Source: Skeletonema tropicum (taxonomy: Eukaryota; Bacillariophyta; Thalassiosirophyceae; Thalassiosirales; Thalassiosiraceae). From it: a stretch of DNA of 64,000 nt. Under the pieces are notes generated by a model, which saw nothing but the letters and a program-made list of their open reading frames with translations, was not told the DNA's origin and did no database searches. This document shows positions 39,131 to 49,219 of the stretch, piece after piece (the first letter of the stretch is position 1; each line of letters opens with the position of its first letter). The stretch covers positions 62,001 through 126,000 of the forward strand of contig CM074147.1 in the NCBI GenBank assembly GCA_037178625.1. The letters run 5' to 3'. Made by a program: the position numbers and the translations under genes.

Positions 39131-39240
39131 AATGTTGCATTATCGCTACCTAGACATCATTGAACCAACAATTGGAGTCTTCATACGCCGAGGGCAGAAC
39201 CAAACAGCGTCGCAGTCGGGACCACGGGAGAGGGTTGTCT
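39131..39240 (-). repeat. Dispersed repeat shared with 47230-47330
   Basis: On the minus strand it reads RGPDCDAVWFCPRR, then the sequence gactccaat...ttggttcaatga. The plus strand at 47230-47330 reads RGSGCEAVWLCPQ with the same following DNA. Roughly 100 bp, clearly homologous and diverged. Confidence 0.7.
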
Positions 39241-39359
39241 CTCCTACCACAGCTCGTTTAAAAGCCCGGGATATATTGACGTGGATGTCAATAAGCCTGT
39301 ATACAGGCGAGATATACAAATACAAGTATTTGCACGAGAGTATAAGCATATACCCATCT

Positions 39360-39854
39360 CTATCCGTGGTTGTTTTGACCGCGTCGAAGTGCTGCCTGAG
39401 CCCGCTGGCGACGTATCAAGAAGGCTTCACGTGCCGCTTTTACTGAAAGCAGCCAATAAGCCTGATGTTCACCAGAAGTTGTTTCGAGATCATCAAGATT
39501 GATTTCCATCAAATATTTATCCTCCTCTCCAAGCCCTTCTAAGCCCATCTCTTGCTGCTCCTCTATAGCTATTTGTAGCTCCTCCTTCCTCTCTAACGCA
39601 AGCATACCAGAAATTTTATCATGAATCAAGAAATTCCTCACCAGCCACTGTCCATGGGTCATCTCCATCAGCTTGATTGAGAAGCTCTGTGCCCATTTTG
39701 CGCCCGAAAGATAGCTGCCCTCCAGACGACGATGTGTCTCTTGAATCGCACAGAACTCCTTGGATATCATTCCTTCCATAAACCGCCGCCATCCAATCTT
39801 ATCTTGTGAACGTGCCAACCTCCGCAGTATCGGGTCATGATCGCTAGCAATGCA
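39360..39854 (-). pseudogene. Fragment of a transposon-associated protein (THGQW family)
   Basis: A minus-strand frame without a start ATG: SDHDPILRRLARSQDKIGWRRFMEGM ... LSGAKWAQSFSIKLMEMTHGQWLVRN ... EEDKYLMEINLDDLETTSGEHQAYWL. I recognise this as the C-terminal region of diatom reverse-transcriptase-associated proteins (recollection, not a search). A TGA lies just upstream at about 39858, so the N-terminal enzyme part is gone. Probably a relic of a non-LTR-like element. Confidence 0.55.
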
Positions 39855-39886
39855 GTCTCACAGATAAGTACTTATTTATGGTATGT

Positions 39887-39938
39887 AGCCCGCCTGCGTA
39901 ACGACGGCAACATACACCTACCATTCCCCACGCACTTG
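39887..39938 (-). repeat. Dispersed repeat shared with 5068-5121
   Basis: About 52 bp, the complement of the segment at 5068-5121 (gtagcccgcctgcgtaacga and ccattccccacgca). It is near identical between places 35 kb apart. Confidence 0.75.
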
Positions 39939-40339
39939 GTCCTTGACTATTCTTCTTCGTTTTCGCTCACACTTTATCGCATGCGGTGGATGCTGTGAAC
40001 TGCTCTATCTCGGCGTATGATCGTCGCAACAATTGCGACGCAGAATAATCAATGGCATACCTGAAAATTCGACGATGACTTCGCGCCGGAGGTCTGCCAA
40101 CTGCCACAAACCACGTCAAAGCGCTAGCCGCGCGCTAGTCTAAACATAGTAATAACAGAAATTTGAAAGTACGTCTGATTAGCCCTCAAGGGGCGAAATT
40201 ATAACTAACCAACATGTGTGCTGCTTCCTCAGTAATGGTACTTCATTTACTGCCTCCACAGCAAGTTTCTCAGATCTCAATACTCAGACTCCAATGTCAA
40301 TTAACTTATCTTCCATTGCCAATATCTGCCGCAGCAAAA

Positions 40340-40683
40340 GCAGCTTCGCACGTTTTCTTCATCGTCGTCATTGTCTCCATAGATTGCCCTTTCTTTCGTC
40401 CATTGTTTGACTTTTTTGGAGACTTTGATACTTAGACGGCGCTTTCCAAAGCCACAACCAATACGTGGAGTACTCCTTCCAGAGCTTGCGATAATGATAC
40501 TAGTTATTCCCTTGATGATACATAAGAGGCCTGATGTCGCTGCAACCTTTATCGTATACATTTAGACAAAATATTTGCTCCAGCAAAGTAAACGCTTGAG
40601 ACACTTCGTCGGGTACCGGAGAGTCGCAACAGGCATCCAACATCTCCTTGAAGCTAACTTGGTAGTTTTCAAATCAGCAGCTA
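40340..40683 (-). pseudogene. Partial duplicate of the 3' end of the two-TM gene
   Basis: The minus strand repeats MLDACCDSPVPDEVSQAFTL, EQIFCLNVYDKGCSDIRPLM and WKEYSTYWLWLW from the adjacent gene at 40690-42270. A short insertion (around 40500-40515) and frame changes follow. It is a tandem 3' duplicate lacking both TM helices. Confidence 0.8.
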
Positions 40684-40689
40684 ACCCAA

Positions 40690-42270
40690 TCATTTGCCAC
40701 AGCAACAGCAGGCGAGGACACGGTGGAGCAATCCGTCATCATCGTCTTTCAAAAAGTTCGCCCTTTCTCTCTTCCATTCTTTGATTTTTTTGGAGACTTT
40801 GATAGACGGCGCTTTCCAAGGCCACAACCAATATGTAGAGTACTCCTTCCACAGCTTGTGATAATGATACATAAGAGGCCTGATGTCGCTGCAACCTTTA
40901 TCGTATACATTTAGACAAAATATTTGCTCCAGCAAAGTAAACGCTTGAGACACTTCGTCGGGTACTGGAGAGTCACAACAGGCATCCAACATCGCCTTGA
41001 AGCTCGACTGGTGAGTCTTCAAATCAGCAGCACCCAACGACTCGGCAAGCTTTTTGCCGCCATCGGAACCAGCACCAGCCTTTTCAGGATCGGGTTCGAG
41101 ACCTTTCCTATCGAACCATTCCCTCTCAAACTCTACAGTAAGACAGATCTTCTCCAATGCCTTCACTGCCGAACGATGCATGTCACTTTGACTCTGAAAG
41201 TTAGTGCGCTTGCCAATCGCATTGAACAAAGTTGAGATAGCACCCAGAATACCCACCACAAGAGACAAGATCTGCTTCGACTGTCCTGTCAATAGGGGCT
41301 CAAAATCACCCACCGAATCTTCAGCTGCTCCATCGCCACCGTCAGCGCCTTTGTCATCCTGAGCATTTCCTGAAATAAGGAAGCCAATGATTGTAATGAA
41401 AGTAGCGATGAGAGTCACGGGTAAGAAGACGAAGTAATACGCACGAAAGTCGAAGTACTCCATGGCGAGTTTGTGTTGAATCTTCGCACTTTCGAACTTC
41501 AGGGCAAGTCGAGTGTATTCTTCTGCCATTCTCTGGAAACCATGATTCTTTGTGTTCCTAACTTTATTCTGCGACACATTAAACTTGCTGTCTGTAGGAC
41601 GTGGTAGAGGTGTCATGAACATGTTCGGAACTAGCGCTTCGCCAAGATCAAGAGCAGCAATATCCTCTGTCAATTTATCCACACTCGCATCTGCACCTGC
41701 CAACTCCTTTACCTTCACCCCCCGCATGTAGAATTGAAATATTGGCAGGGCATTAATGTTAACATCACAATATGTTGCAATTTTATCTTGATTATCGAGA
41801 TCAACAATGGCAAAGATTACATTGGGATAATCTTTGGGCATGGTTTCGAAAAAGGATGCTACAAATGAGCAGAACGCCGACCTGCACATGATGAAACAAT
41901 GGTTGAGTGAGTCTCATGTCAAATTAAATGTTACTATATATACATTCCCCACAAGGTAGCTTGGCAAAGGGAGAGGAGTACACAAATCATCTTTTCTTAC
42001 TCACCCTGACGAAGTGAAATTAATCACCACCAACTTGTCTTCCTTCATCAGTGTCACCCATTCTTCATTGTATTTTATGTACTTGACCATATTTTGATCA
42101 GGAGATGTAGCCTCTGCCTGTGCCATATCCGCAGCATCGGCATCGGGAGGTGGAGGTTCATCATCATCAACCTCAGACACAGACAACTCCACAGCGTCAT
42201 ACCAGTCGTCATTTCGTGGCAAAGGTGCACCATAGGACCCTACCTTGCTTTCCATCAATCTTTCCATCAT
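40690..42270 (-). CDS. Thioredoxin-like + two-TM (SLATT-like) protein, two exons
   Basis: Exon 1 is 42270-42005 and exon 2 is 41881-40690, with a 123-bp GT-AG intron (gtgagtaag ... gtgcag) that splits the thioredoxin motif, giving 485 residues. An acidic leader precedes the thioredoxin fold at about 62-165 (WVTLMKEDKLVVINFTSSG-SAFCSFVASFF ... PNVIFAIVDLDNQDKIATYC ... ALPIFQFYMRGVKVKELAGA). The usual WCGPC is GSAFC here, so the nucleophilic first cysteine is replaced by Ser and redox exchange is unlikely. From about 205 comes the family module: EYTRLALKFESAKIQHKLAM, TM1 (FLPVTLIATFITIIGFLIS), TM2 (ILSLVVGILGAISTLFNAIG), then SQSDMHRSAVKALEKICLTV and the LDACCDSPVP/WKEYSTYWLW tail. Likely a membrane protein with a cytosolic sensing or binding domain; function unproven. 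Confidence 0.85.
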
Positions 42271-42877
42271 CTTGGACTCCTTCTTCTGTGCGATGCGAGT
42301 TCATAGGAGGTTCATAGGTAAGTAGGATGTAGGATGTAGGATGATGGGAGAAGAAGATTTGGATTGATTGTGCTGTGTTTAGTGTTCTCATTCTCAAAGC
42401 TTGGATGGGAGTGGGAGATAGATGGGAAGCTTATGTCCCCTAATGACATCACAAACGAAACACTTCAAATAGTCACAAATAAAATAACAGATTTATTCAC
42501 TTTCTCATACGAGTTCTTCTAAATTTCATGTGTGTCACGCTTGAACTTTACTTTCTCATTCGAAGTTCTCGTAAAGGTTCTCGTAATTCTCATGTTATGT
42601 GTGACAAGATTGGCGAGCCAACGCCTTCCTGTACTTCTTAAAAGTCGGAAAGTGGCAACTCATTACAGTACTGCCAATCGCCACTTTGATGGCGCAAACA
42701 CAAGCTAGCATCTAAGTATCTCTTCTTGCATGCCGATGACCGAACAAAGCCTTCACTGTGGTCTAACTACATACTACATTGAAAGATCAAGGAGACCATT
42801 CCACTGCACTTGTTGAGCCATAGTAGTGGTGATCGATCACAACTTCTCTTCCCATCATCAACAAGAGAGTTTAAAAG
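42271..42877. other. Intergenic between divergent genes
   Basis: Promoter region for the genes on either side; no repeat or RNA gene recognised. Confidence 0.4.
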
Positions 42878-45151
42878 ATGTTGCTCACTCGGAGCAAAGG
42901 AGGCGGCGGTGGTGCCGCAACCAATGTCGATGAACTCAAAAAACAAGCCTCAGCGGCGGCAGTAGCCAAGGCAGTCGAGGTAATCAAGGCGGGCGGTACT
43001 CAGGCCGAAGCCGCCGCGGCTGCCAAGGGCGTAGCAAGAGACATCTTGGCCAAGGGTCAGCAACAGATGCTTCAAAAGCCACAAGTGCCAAATAAGAAGG
43101 ATAAGAAAGGAGGGTTGATGGGGAAGTTGAGGAAGAATAAGAATAAGAAGGAGAATAGCAATAGCATGGGAGGAGGAGCAGGAGCAGCAGTTGCATCCAA
43201 GCCGATGAAGAGTCCAGCAGCGACGACAGCTTCTTTGCCCAGTACGACGCAGCTTGCACGGACTGGGACGGCATCGCCGGATCCAGAGTCGGTTACTACT
43301 GGATCCGGGGCTGATTCGAGGTCGGAATCATCGGGAGATGCGGCTTCGTCCTATAGTAGCAGTAGTGGGAGGGTGACTGAAGATGATGCCCCGAGCAAGA
43401 CTTCTAGTAAGGAATCTAGCTCGTCCAGTAAGCCTTCATTGTACTTGGATGAGTCCCTGGCGGGTACCAATGAAGACATGAGCTTCGTCACGGATGGGAA
43501 CACGTCGAGATCGACAATCCACGTTACAGACTTGTTGAACATGGGAAATGTCATGAATGCGATTGATACAGCTCTCGAGGAAAAAGATATAGAGAGGGAA
43601 ATGAGAGGTGGACAGAAACATTGGATTGATAGGATCTTGGACTGTGACATGTGTTTAGGACCTGATGTTAGCGATAATTCATTTATCTCGAGTGGAAGTG
43701 GCGATGGTACTATTCTTTCGAAGGATACCCTATCTGTGCTGAGTGCTAGTGGTCGTGGTAACACCAATGGTGGTGGTGGTGGTGGTGGCAGTGGCAATAA
43801 TAATGGCCTTGAAACAGTCGACGAAGAAAAGGAAAGCACATCGGATACTGCCAGTGCTGATAAAGGAACGAATGCAAAAGATTCTTCTTCGCCCTCCTCA
43901 TCCGAAAGCAAGACAGAGACAAAGTCTGACGGTTCGGCCGAAGCACAGTCCAAGCTGGATCAATCAGCGTCCGTCAAGAAGACATCAGATGTACAAATCT
44001 CGGCTGCTTCCGCACAGGCTCAACTACGTAGCGCGAGTTCCAAAAGTCCAGTAACTTTCAATTCAAAGGGTAACTCGACAAAGTCAGGGGGAGGAGGGGA
44101 AGACGATACGTCATCGATGAATCCCGTAGTACCTACTCCTTGGAAACAATTGCTAGGTATCGCCCAAGGTACCGCACCGTCTGCTACACCCAACAAACAA
44201 GAATCTACTCAGGCGACTCAACCAAAGCCAGTGGAGAAGCAACAGCAGCAGCAAGTGCCACAGCAGCAAATGCAGCAACAACAGCAGCAGCAAGTTGAAG
44301 AGAGGCAAGATGCAAATCTGGATTGGAGGTCTCAGGTTACAGATGAAGCTCCTAATCCCAACCCTAAACTTGCAAACAGGGCGGCTGCCACCTACGATCC
44401 TAAAAAGAGTAACCCCAGCGTGTTTATTCCACCCACAGCACAACCTACACCGCAAGGAGAATTCATCAATTTTGGGGCATCTGGTTACGGCTCACCGATG
44501 AATGGTCAAGGGTATGGAGGATATGGTGGATCTCCTCCTGGAAGTCCTCAAAATTATTATCCTCAGCATCCAACATCTCCCTACGGAAACAATCCAATTT
44601 CACCATACGGACAATTCCCAAACTTGGGAACAAACAACAATATGTCTAACATGCAAGGCGACCCCAGCTTGTCATTAGATGAAGCTTCCGCGCACAGCAG
44701 AATGGACAGATATGGAGGAGATGAGGAAGTCATGATTTCTGACGCAGCAGCCAAGTCGAAATCCCAACTAGAGGGTGCTGCTAGTTTTGTATACCGAGTC
44801 CTCAGTGGTGGTAATGGTGATGACGCAGCAACTGTTAGTACCAATGATCAAGAGCAGCTAAAGTACAAACAACAAGAAGAGCAACAGTACGGTCAATATG
44901 GTGGCCCTCCTCCGATGCATTATTACCCCCCTCCTCAACAATATCACGGGGGAGGATACCCTCCGCATCATCAACAACAGTACCCTCCACAGCAGCAACA
45001 ATACCAACAACACTATCAGCAGCAGTATCCTCCTCAAGAACAATACCAGCAGAACTACCCGCAGAACTATGACCCCAATCCAAGTTCAGCTGCTTATTAC
45101 GACCAAGTTCAAGTTAGTTCTCCTATGCATAACCAAAGGTTTGCTACTTAG
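42878..45151 (+). CDS. Large disordered Q/P/S-rich protein (family founder)
   Basis: 757 residues from MLLTRSKGGGGGAATNVDEL. Ala-rich helix (about 25-65), Lys-rich patch (KKDKKGGLMGKLRKNKNKKE), long Ser/Glu/Asp stretch with a conserved island (IHVTDLLNMGNVMNAIDTAL ... RILDCDMCLGPD, about 215-265), then Gln runs. The family motif VEERQDANLDWRSQVTDEAP, NPNPKLANRAAATYDPKKS and VFIPP follows, and a Tyr/Pro/Gln-rich tail (YPPQQQQYQQHYQQQYPPQ). The motif and tail recur in the proteins at 49849 and 55138. No catalytic domain; composition is like prion-like or condensate-forming scaffolds. Function unknown. Confidence 0.8.
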   Translation: MLLTRSKGGGGGAATNVDELKKQASAAAVAKAVEVIKAGGTQAEAAAAAKGVARDILAKGQQQMLQKPQVPNKKDKKGGLMGKLRKNKNKKENSNSMGGGAGAAVASKPMKSPAATTASLPSTTQLARTGTASPDPESVTTGSGADSRSESSGDAASSYSSSSGRVTEDDAPSKTSSKESSSSSKPSLYLDESLAGTNEDMSFVTDGNTSRSTIHVTDLLNMGNVMNAIDTALEEKDIEREMRGGQKHWIDRILDCDMCLGPDVSDNSFISSGSGDGTILSKDTLSVLSASGRGNTNGGGGGGGSGNNNGLETVDEEKESTSDTASADKGTNAKDSSSPSSSESKTETKSDGSAEAQSKLDQSASVKKTSDVQISAASAQAQLRSASSKSPVTFNSKGNSTKSGGGGEDDTSSMNPVVPTPWKQLLGIAQGTAPSATPNKQESTQATQPKPVEKQQQQQVPQQQMQQQQQQQVEERQDANLDWRSQVTDEAPNPNPKLANRAAATYDPKKSNPSVFIPPTAQPTPQGEFINFGASGYGSPMNGQGYGGYGGSPPGSPQNYYPQHPTSPYGNNPISPYGQFPNLGTNNNMSNMQGDPSLSLDEASAHSRMDRYGGDEEVMISDAAAKSKSQLEGAASFVYRVLSGGNGDDAATVSTNDQEQLKYKQQEEQQYGQYGGPPPMHYYPPPQQYHGGGYPPHHQQQYPPQQQQYQQHYQQQYPPQEQYQQNYPQNYDPNPSSAAYYDQVQVSSPMHNQRFAT

Positions 45152-45699
45152 ATTGGTTCATACTACATGCACGACCAAGTTCAAGTAGCTCTCTCTTGTG
45201 CATAACCACCAAGGTTTGCTGCTTAGAATGGTGTATTTATTCATAATAGATAAAGTGAAGTAGACCTTAATTATATGTTGTCAAATATTCTAACTAATGT
45301 TCTTGATGCATTCACATCAGTTCTGACATTTTGTAAGCTTTTGTAGAGTAGGGCCGATCATGCTGGTACTACACATTCACGATCAGCTGACTGGTGCCGT
45401 CGAAGAGATTCGAGCGCTGGCAACCTAACTAAAAACAAGCTGACCGAATCGCTGGCTGTGTACATACTACTATGTCGTGTATTCGAAGGATCCACGACTG
45501 GGATTTCCTGAGCCCACTGCACTACCTTCGATACGAATCGCGCACGTACGTGTCGTGTACTTTTAGGCTTGTCGTCTTAGATGCACACTTCTTGTCTTCT
45601 AAGCCTTCAAAGCCAGCCTCCATCGAGCACATTTTCCATCCAATCCATACAAGCCAGACGTTTCCCTTAACATTTCCCACAGCCCTCCCAACAACTGTG

Positions 45700-46995
45700 A
45701 TGAACGAATACGCACCAAACTACGGCTCTCTAGATTTGGAGCCAAATATTCAGATTCCGACTGCATTTGAAGTGGATCAGGATGATTCTGAACCATCCTC
45801 CATAAACACACGTGCATATCGACGTCGCCGTCCTCCTCCACTGCCGCCGCGACCGCCAAAACGCCGCATTGAATCTCTATTGAACAGTGAGAAGGAGCAA
45901 AAACGAAGCTTGGCAGTCGAATACACAAGATTAAGCCTTCAATTTGAAAGCGCTTTGATTCAACACAAACTCGCTCTGCAATACTACGAGTTTCGTTCGT
46001 ACTACTTCGTCTTCTTACCTGTGACTCTCATCGCTACTTCAATCACAATCATCGGCTTCCTTATTTCAGGAAATACACAGACAGAGGATAATGGCGTTAA
46101 CGGTGAAGATGGAGCAGCGGAAGATCCTGTGGTTGAGTTTGAGCCCCTATTGACAGGTCATTCGAAGCAGATCTTGTCTCTTGTGGTGGGTATTCTGGGT
46201 GCTATCTCAACTTTGTTCAATGCCATTGGCAAGCGTACCAACTATCAGAGTCAAAGTGATATGCATCGATCAGCAGTGAAGGCACTGGAGAAGATCTGTC
46301 TTACTGTAGAGTTTGAGAAGGAATGGTTTGATAGGAATGTTTGTGATATTGAATATATTGATTCTGGTGGCAATAAGAAGCTTGTCGAGTCGTTGGGTGC
46401 GGATTTGAAGACTCACCAAGCTAGCTTCAAGGCGATGTTGGATGCCTGTTGTGACTCTCCGGTACCCGAAGAAGTGTCTCAAGCGTTTACTTTGCTGGAG
46501 CAATTGTTTCATCTGCACCCATTTGATAATGGTGGCAGATTCAGTGACCTTTCACCCCTTAAGTTTCATTATCATAAGCTGTGGAAGGAGTACTCTACAT
46601 ATTGGTTGTGGCCTCTGAAAGCACAATCTATTCAAGTGTCTAAAAAATACAAAGAATGGAAGAAAGAAATGGAAGAAAGCTATAATGACGCAGGCGATGA
46701 TCCAGTTATGGGGCGGAGAGTATTGGAACATTTGTCAAGAGACCTACGAAAGATTTTTCATCCAGTGAACCAGGATGCAGTGCAGCACGACGCCCCCTTC
46801 GTTTTCGATAACTTGCAAACTGATGTCAATCGTCTTTACGAGGAAGATGAAGATCTTTCAGACTCAGGCTCAAATGTGGAGGCTGTCAGTATAGGCTCGC
46901 ACACATATCACACCGCACCGCCGCCGCCACCACCACGATATGGGCTATTACCCCACCAAAGAAGACCAAATGTCGCCACACTCGACGAATCTTGA
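45700..46995 (+). CDS. Two-TM (SLATT-like) protein with Pro-rich C-terminus
   Basis: I take the ATG at 45700 (MNEYAPNYGSLDLEPNIQIP) as start; a frame from 45472 adds a non-conserved leader. 431 residues. A Pro/Arg patch (RRRRPPPLPPRPPKRR) precedes the family module from about residue 73: VEYTRLSLQFESALIQHKLA, YYEFRSYYFVFLPVTLIATS (TM1), ILSLVVGILGAISTLFNAIG (TM2), SQSDMHRSAVKALEKICLTV, LDACCDSPVPEEVSQAFTL and WKEYSTYWLWPL. The C-terminus is acidic and ends in a Pro run and PHQRRPNVATLDES. Unlike its relatives it has no ankyrin or thioredoxin part. Likely a membrane protein; the layout resembles SLATT/DUF4231 domains, which form two-helix membrane effectors in prokaryotic systems. That link is inference. 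Confidence 0.82.
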   Translation: MNEYAPNYGSLDLEPNIQIPTAFEVDQDDSEPSSINTRAYRRRRPPPLPPRPPKRRIESLLNSEKEQKRSLAVEYTRLSLQFESALIQHKLALQYYEFRSYYFVFLPVTLIATSITIIGFLISGNTQTEDNGVNGEDGAAEDPVVEFEPLLTGHSKQILSLVVGILGAISTLFNAIGKRTNYQSQSDMHRSAVKALEKICLTVEFEKEWFDRNVCDIEYIDSGGNKKLVESLGADLKTHQASFKAMLDACCDSPVPEEVSQAFTLLEQLFHLHPFDNGGRFSDLSPLKFHYHKLWKEYSTYWLWPLKAQSIQVSKKYKEWKKEMEESYNDAGDDPVMGRRVLEHLSRDLRKIFHPVNQDAVQHDAPFVFDNLQTDVNRLYEEDEDLSDSGSNVEAVSIGSHTYHTAPPPPPPRYGLLPHQRRPNVATLDES

Positions 46996-47032
46996 CCTTT
47001 CTAGAGACTCTGGATCTAGATATTTAGCAACG

Positions 47033-47287
47033 ATGAGTGGGGACTTTGATACACTACCTGCAAAAGTGATTGGCTACTTATTCGCACGACCACGGATTAA
47101 AGGTGGATTTGTGTTGACAACTTCGTACAATTCAAATGCACAGTATTATTCGCCTGCGTTCAGACATTTGTGGCAGGAATTGTATCGCGTGTATGTCTCG
47201 GGCTCTCTAAGAAGCTGTGTTTGGAGTTTTGCCGCCCGTGGTTCCGGCTGCGAAGCTGTTTGGCTCTGCCCTCAGCATTTGACATGA
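47033..47287 (+). CDS. Short hypothetical ORF, possible gene fragment
   Basis: 84 codons from an ATG (MSGDFDTLPAKVIGYLFARP ... YYSPAFRHLWQELYRVYV). It could be the N-terminus of an F-box-like or repeat family, but I cannot name it. Its last third (RGSGCEAVWLCPQ) lies in the dispersed repeat shared with 39131-39240, so the end may be fortuitous. Confidence 0.35.
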   Translation: MSGDFDTLPAKVIGYLFARPRIKGGFVLTTSYNSNAQYYSPAFRHLWQELYRVYVSGSLRSCVWSFAARGSGCEAVWLCPQHLT

Positions 47288-47359
47288 AGACGACTCCAAT
47301 TTATTGGTTCAATGACGTCTAGGTAGCAATACCAATTAATTTAAGAGTGAATGATATGT

Positions 47360-47556
47360 TTTGCGGGCTGGTTGTTGAATCCGTGCACCACAAATAATAG
47401 TGGAGATGTGTTCCTACTTGTCTTTTGTCTTAATTTAAGAGGGAATATGTAGCTCGACATACCTGACTTTTCTCTCAGGAGATGCATCTTTTGCTTTGAA
47501 CTTTCTAGCTTCATACTCCTTCATTTTCATCAGAAAGACAGCCCTAAGCGTAACTC
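47360..47556 (-). pseudogene. Fragment duplicated from the DUF900-like hydrolase gene
   Basis: The DNA matches 48478-48657 of the adjacent gene (gttgttgaatccgtgcaccac, ttgctttgaactttctagct, cagaaagacagcccta) with indels that break the frame. It is a non-functional partial copy lying just downstream of its parent. Confidence 0.75.
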
Positions 47557-47645
47557 ATCTAATTCCTACCATGGCTACTCAATGTCTTTGCAGCAGTCGT
47601 GTGAACTTGCACACATACAATACTTGTGTCATCAAGTAATCTTCT

Positions 47646-48902
47646 TCAGTTCCCAGTATCCTTCGAAAAGTAGAACTTGATAGCGGCAGGCTCAAATTGA
47701 TAAGAATGCTTTTTCTCATCATCGTCACCGCCACGCCATGAGATTTCGGAATACATATCATAGTCCTCGATGTAATCTTTCATTTCAGCACGAACTTTGT
47801 CTTTGCCATCTTTCTTATGACCAACGCTACCAATACGTGTTTCATTAAGAATAATCGAAGAAGCAATTAGTGCCTTATCCCAGCGATAGTAAACGATGTA
47901 GATCTTTCCAATGGGCTTGCCAGATTCTTCATCGACTTTCAACATTTTGAAAAAGTTGGATGCCTTTTGCTTCTTCTGGCCGTAGAGTCTTTTCCTTCTC
48001 TCTTTGTCACCGGAGCAGCTGTCGTATTCCCATGGCTCTTCCCAGAATATGTCATGAGGGACATCCTATACAAAATCCAGATTGGAACAAAATTGATAAG
48101 CATAGATAAATCAGCAATGGAAAATAGTATGAGAGTGAAGGTCAACTTACAGCTGCCACAAGGAAGATGTTCTCAAACTCGACATCGGGTGCTTTATCAA
48201 TAACGTTCCCAGCCTCGTCTTTGGGGCCACAAGCCCCATTAAACACAACATGATTACCCATACTGTGCAGTAGAAGTGATTTACGAGGGAATAGATCGTT
48301 AGGAATCGCATCCACCATGGCTTTCAGCTCCATTCCAGCTCTCTGTGAAGGATCTTCCTGATCTTTCTTGTATCTCGAGAGATACCCGCTTTCCTCATTA
48401 CAGGGCCAAAGAACGGGGATTGGATAATACTTGAGACCTGCATCGGTGAAGCGTGGCCACCTATCTGCTATTTTGTTCAAGTGTGATGCGGGCTGGGTGT
48501 TGAAGCCATGCACCACAAATAGTGGAGATGTGTCCTTGTTTGTCTTGTTGAGTTTTGGGAATAGCTCGACGTGTCTGGCTGCTCTCTCGGGAGATACATA
48601 TTTCGCTTTGAACTTTCCAAGTTCATACTCCTTCACTTTCATCAGGAAGACAGCCCTACCCCCGCTAGGAGACTCAGTGGTGAATTCTAAAAATTAACGG
48701 AAATCTTAAAGTACGTCATGGTTGGCCCTCCAGGGGCGAAATTATCTACAATTATCGAGAGCAATGTCACAAGTTACTACCCTTCGAGTGTAATTAAGCA
48801 AATAACCGTGAATTCTACCTCGTCACCATGTTCGGGGTCTGAAGGTTCGATTGCAAGGGCCGCAAGGACCAATCCTTTGTAATCAACTGGTAATTTTGTC
48901 AT
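47646..48902 (-). CDS. DUF900-like alpha/beta hydrolase, three exons
   Basis: Proposed exons: 48902-48807 (MTKLPVDYKGLVLAALAIEP), 48672-48151 and 48065-47646. An in-frame ATG at 48965 would add a poly-Q/Asn leader. The core has LFVVHGFNTQP (oxyanion strand), SLLLHSMGNHVVF (nucleophile elbow with Ser in H-S-M-G) and the conserved VEFENIFLVAADVPHDIFWE split by an 85-bp GT-AG intron (gtaagttgac ... tgtatag). This matches the DUF900 branch of alpha/beta hydrolases, with unknown substrate. The first intron coincides with an insertion (48690-48807) flanked by a 10-bp repeat. Removing the insertion alone gives a continuous frame (DEVEFTTESPSGGRAVFLMK). The splice sites I propose around it (ACG/GTTATT and CTGAG/TCT) are weak, so the gene may be interrupted. 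Confidence 0.65.
48690..48807. mobile_element. 118-bp insertion in the hydrolase gene with 10-bp direct repeats
   Basis: It is flanked by gtgaattcta at 48680-48689 and 48808-48817. It contains gaaatcttaaagtacgtc and ggccctccaggggcgaaatt, a motif block also present at 40148-40203 and, inverted, at 38045-38105. Without it the hydrolase frame is continuous, so it arrived after the gene existed. Confidence 0.6.
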
Positions 48903-49219
48903 GTTGTTGTTGTTGTTGTTAGTGTGTGGTTGTTGTTGTTGTTGTTGTTCTTCTTCTTCTAGCATGTTACTTATGATCTTTCTTGCGCGCAACTTCTTCT
49001 TTGGCGGAGCGAGTGGAGGTACATATGCACACGTGCCAAGGTAGGCGGGCATTTTCGCGCGATGAGAAAGGGGGCAAACGGGGGCTAAGAGGGCAAAAAG
49101 GGGGCTTTGTGCCCCCAATCCATAATCCTCCTGGACTCTCCTGGACCATCCGCAAAACGATCAATTCAGGTCGATCAAGGAAGGTTGCTAGCGGCATCTC
49201 AGCAGGGATCGGGAACTAC

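Noticed and set aside
43351..43953. 200-codon minus-strand frame inside the disordered-protein gene
   Set aside because: Low-complexity Ser/Leu/Pro mirror of the plus-strand Ser/Glu-rich frame; no independent support.
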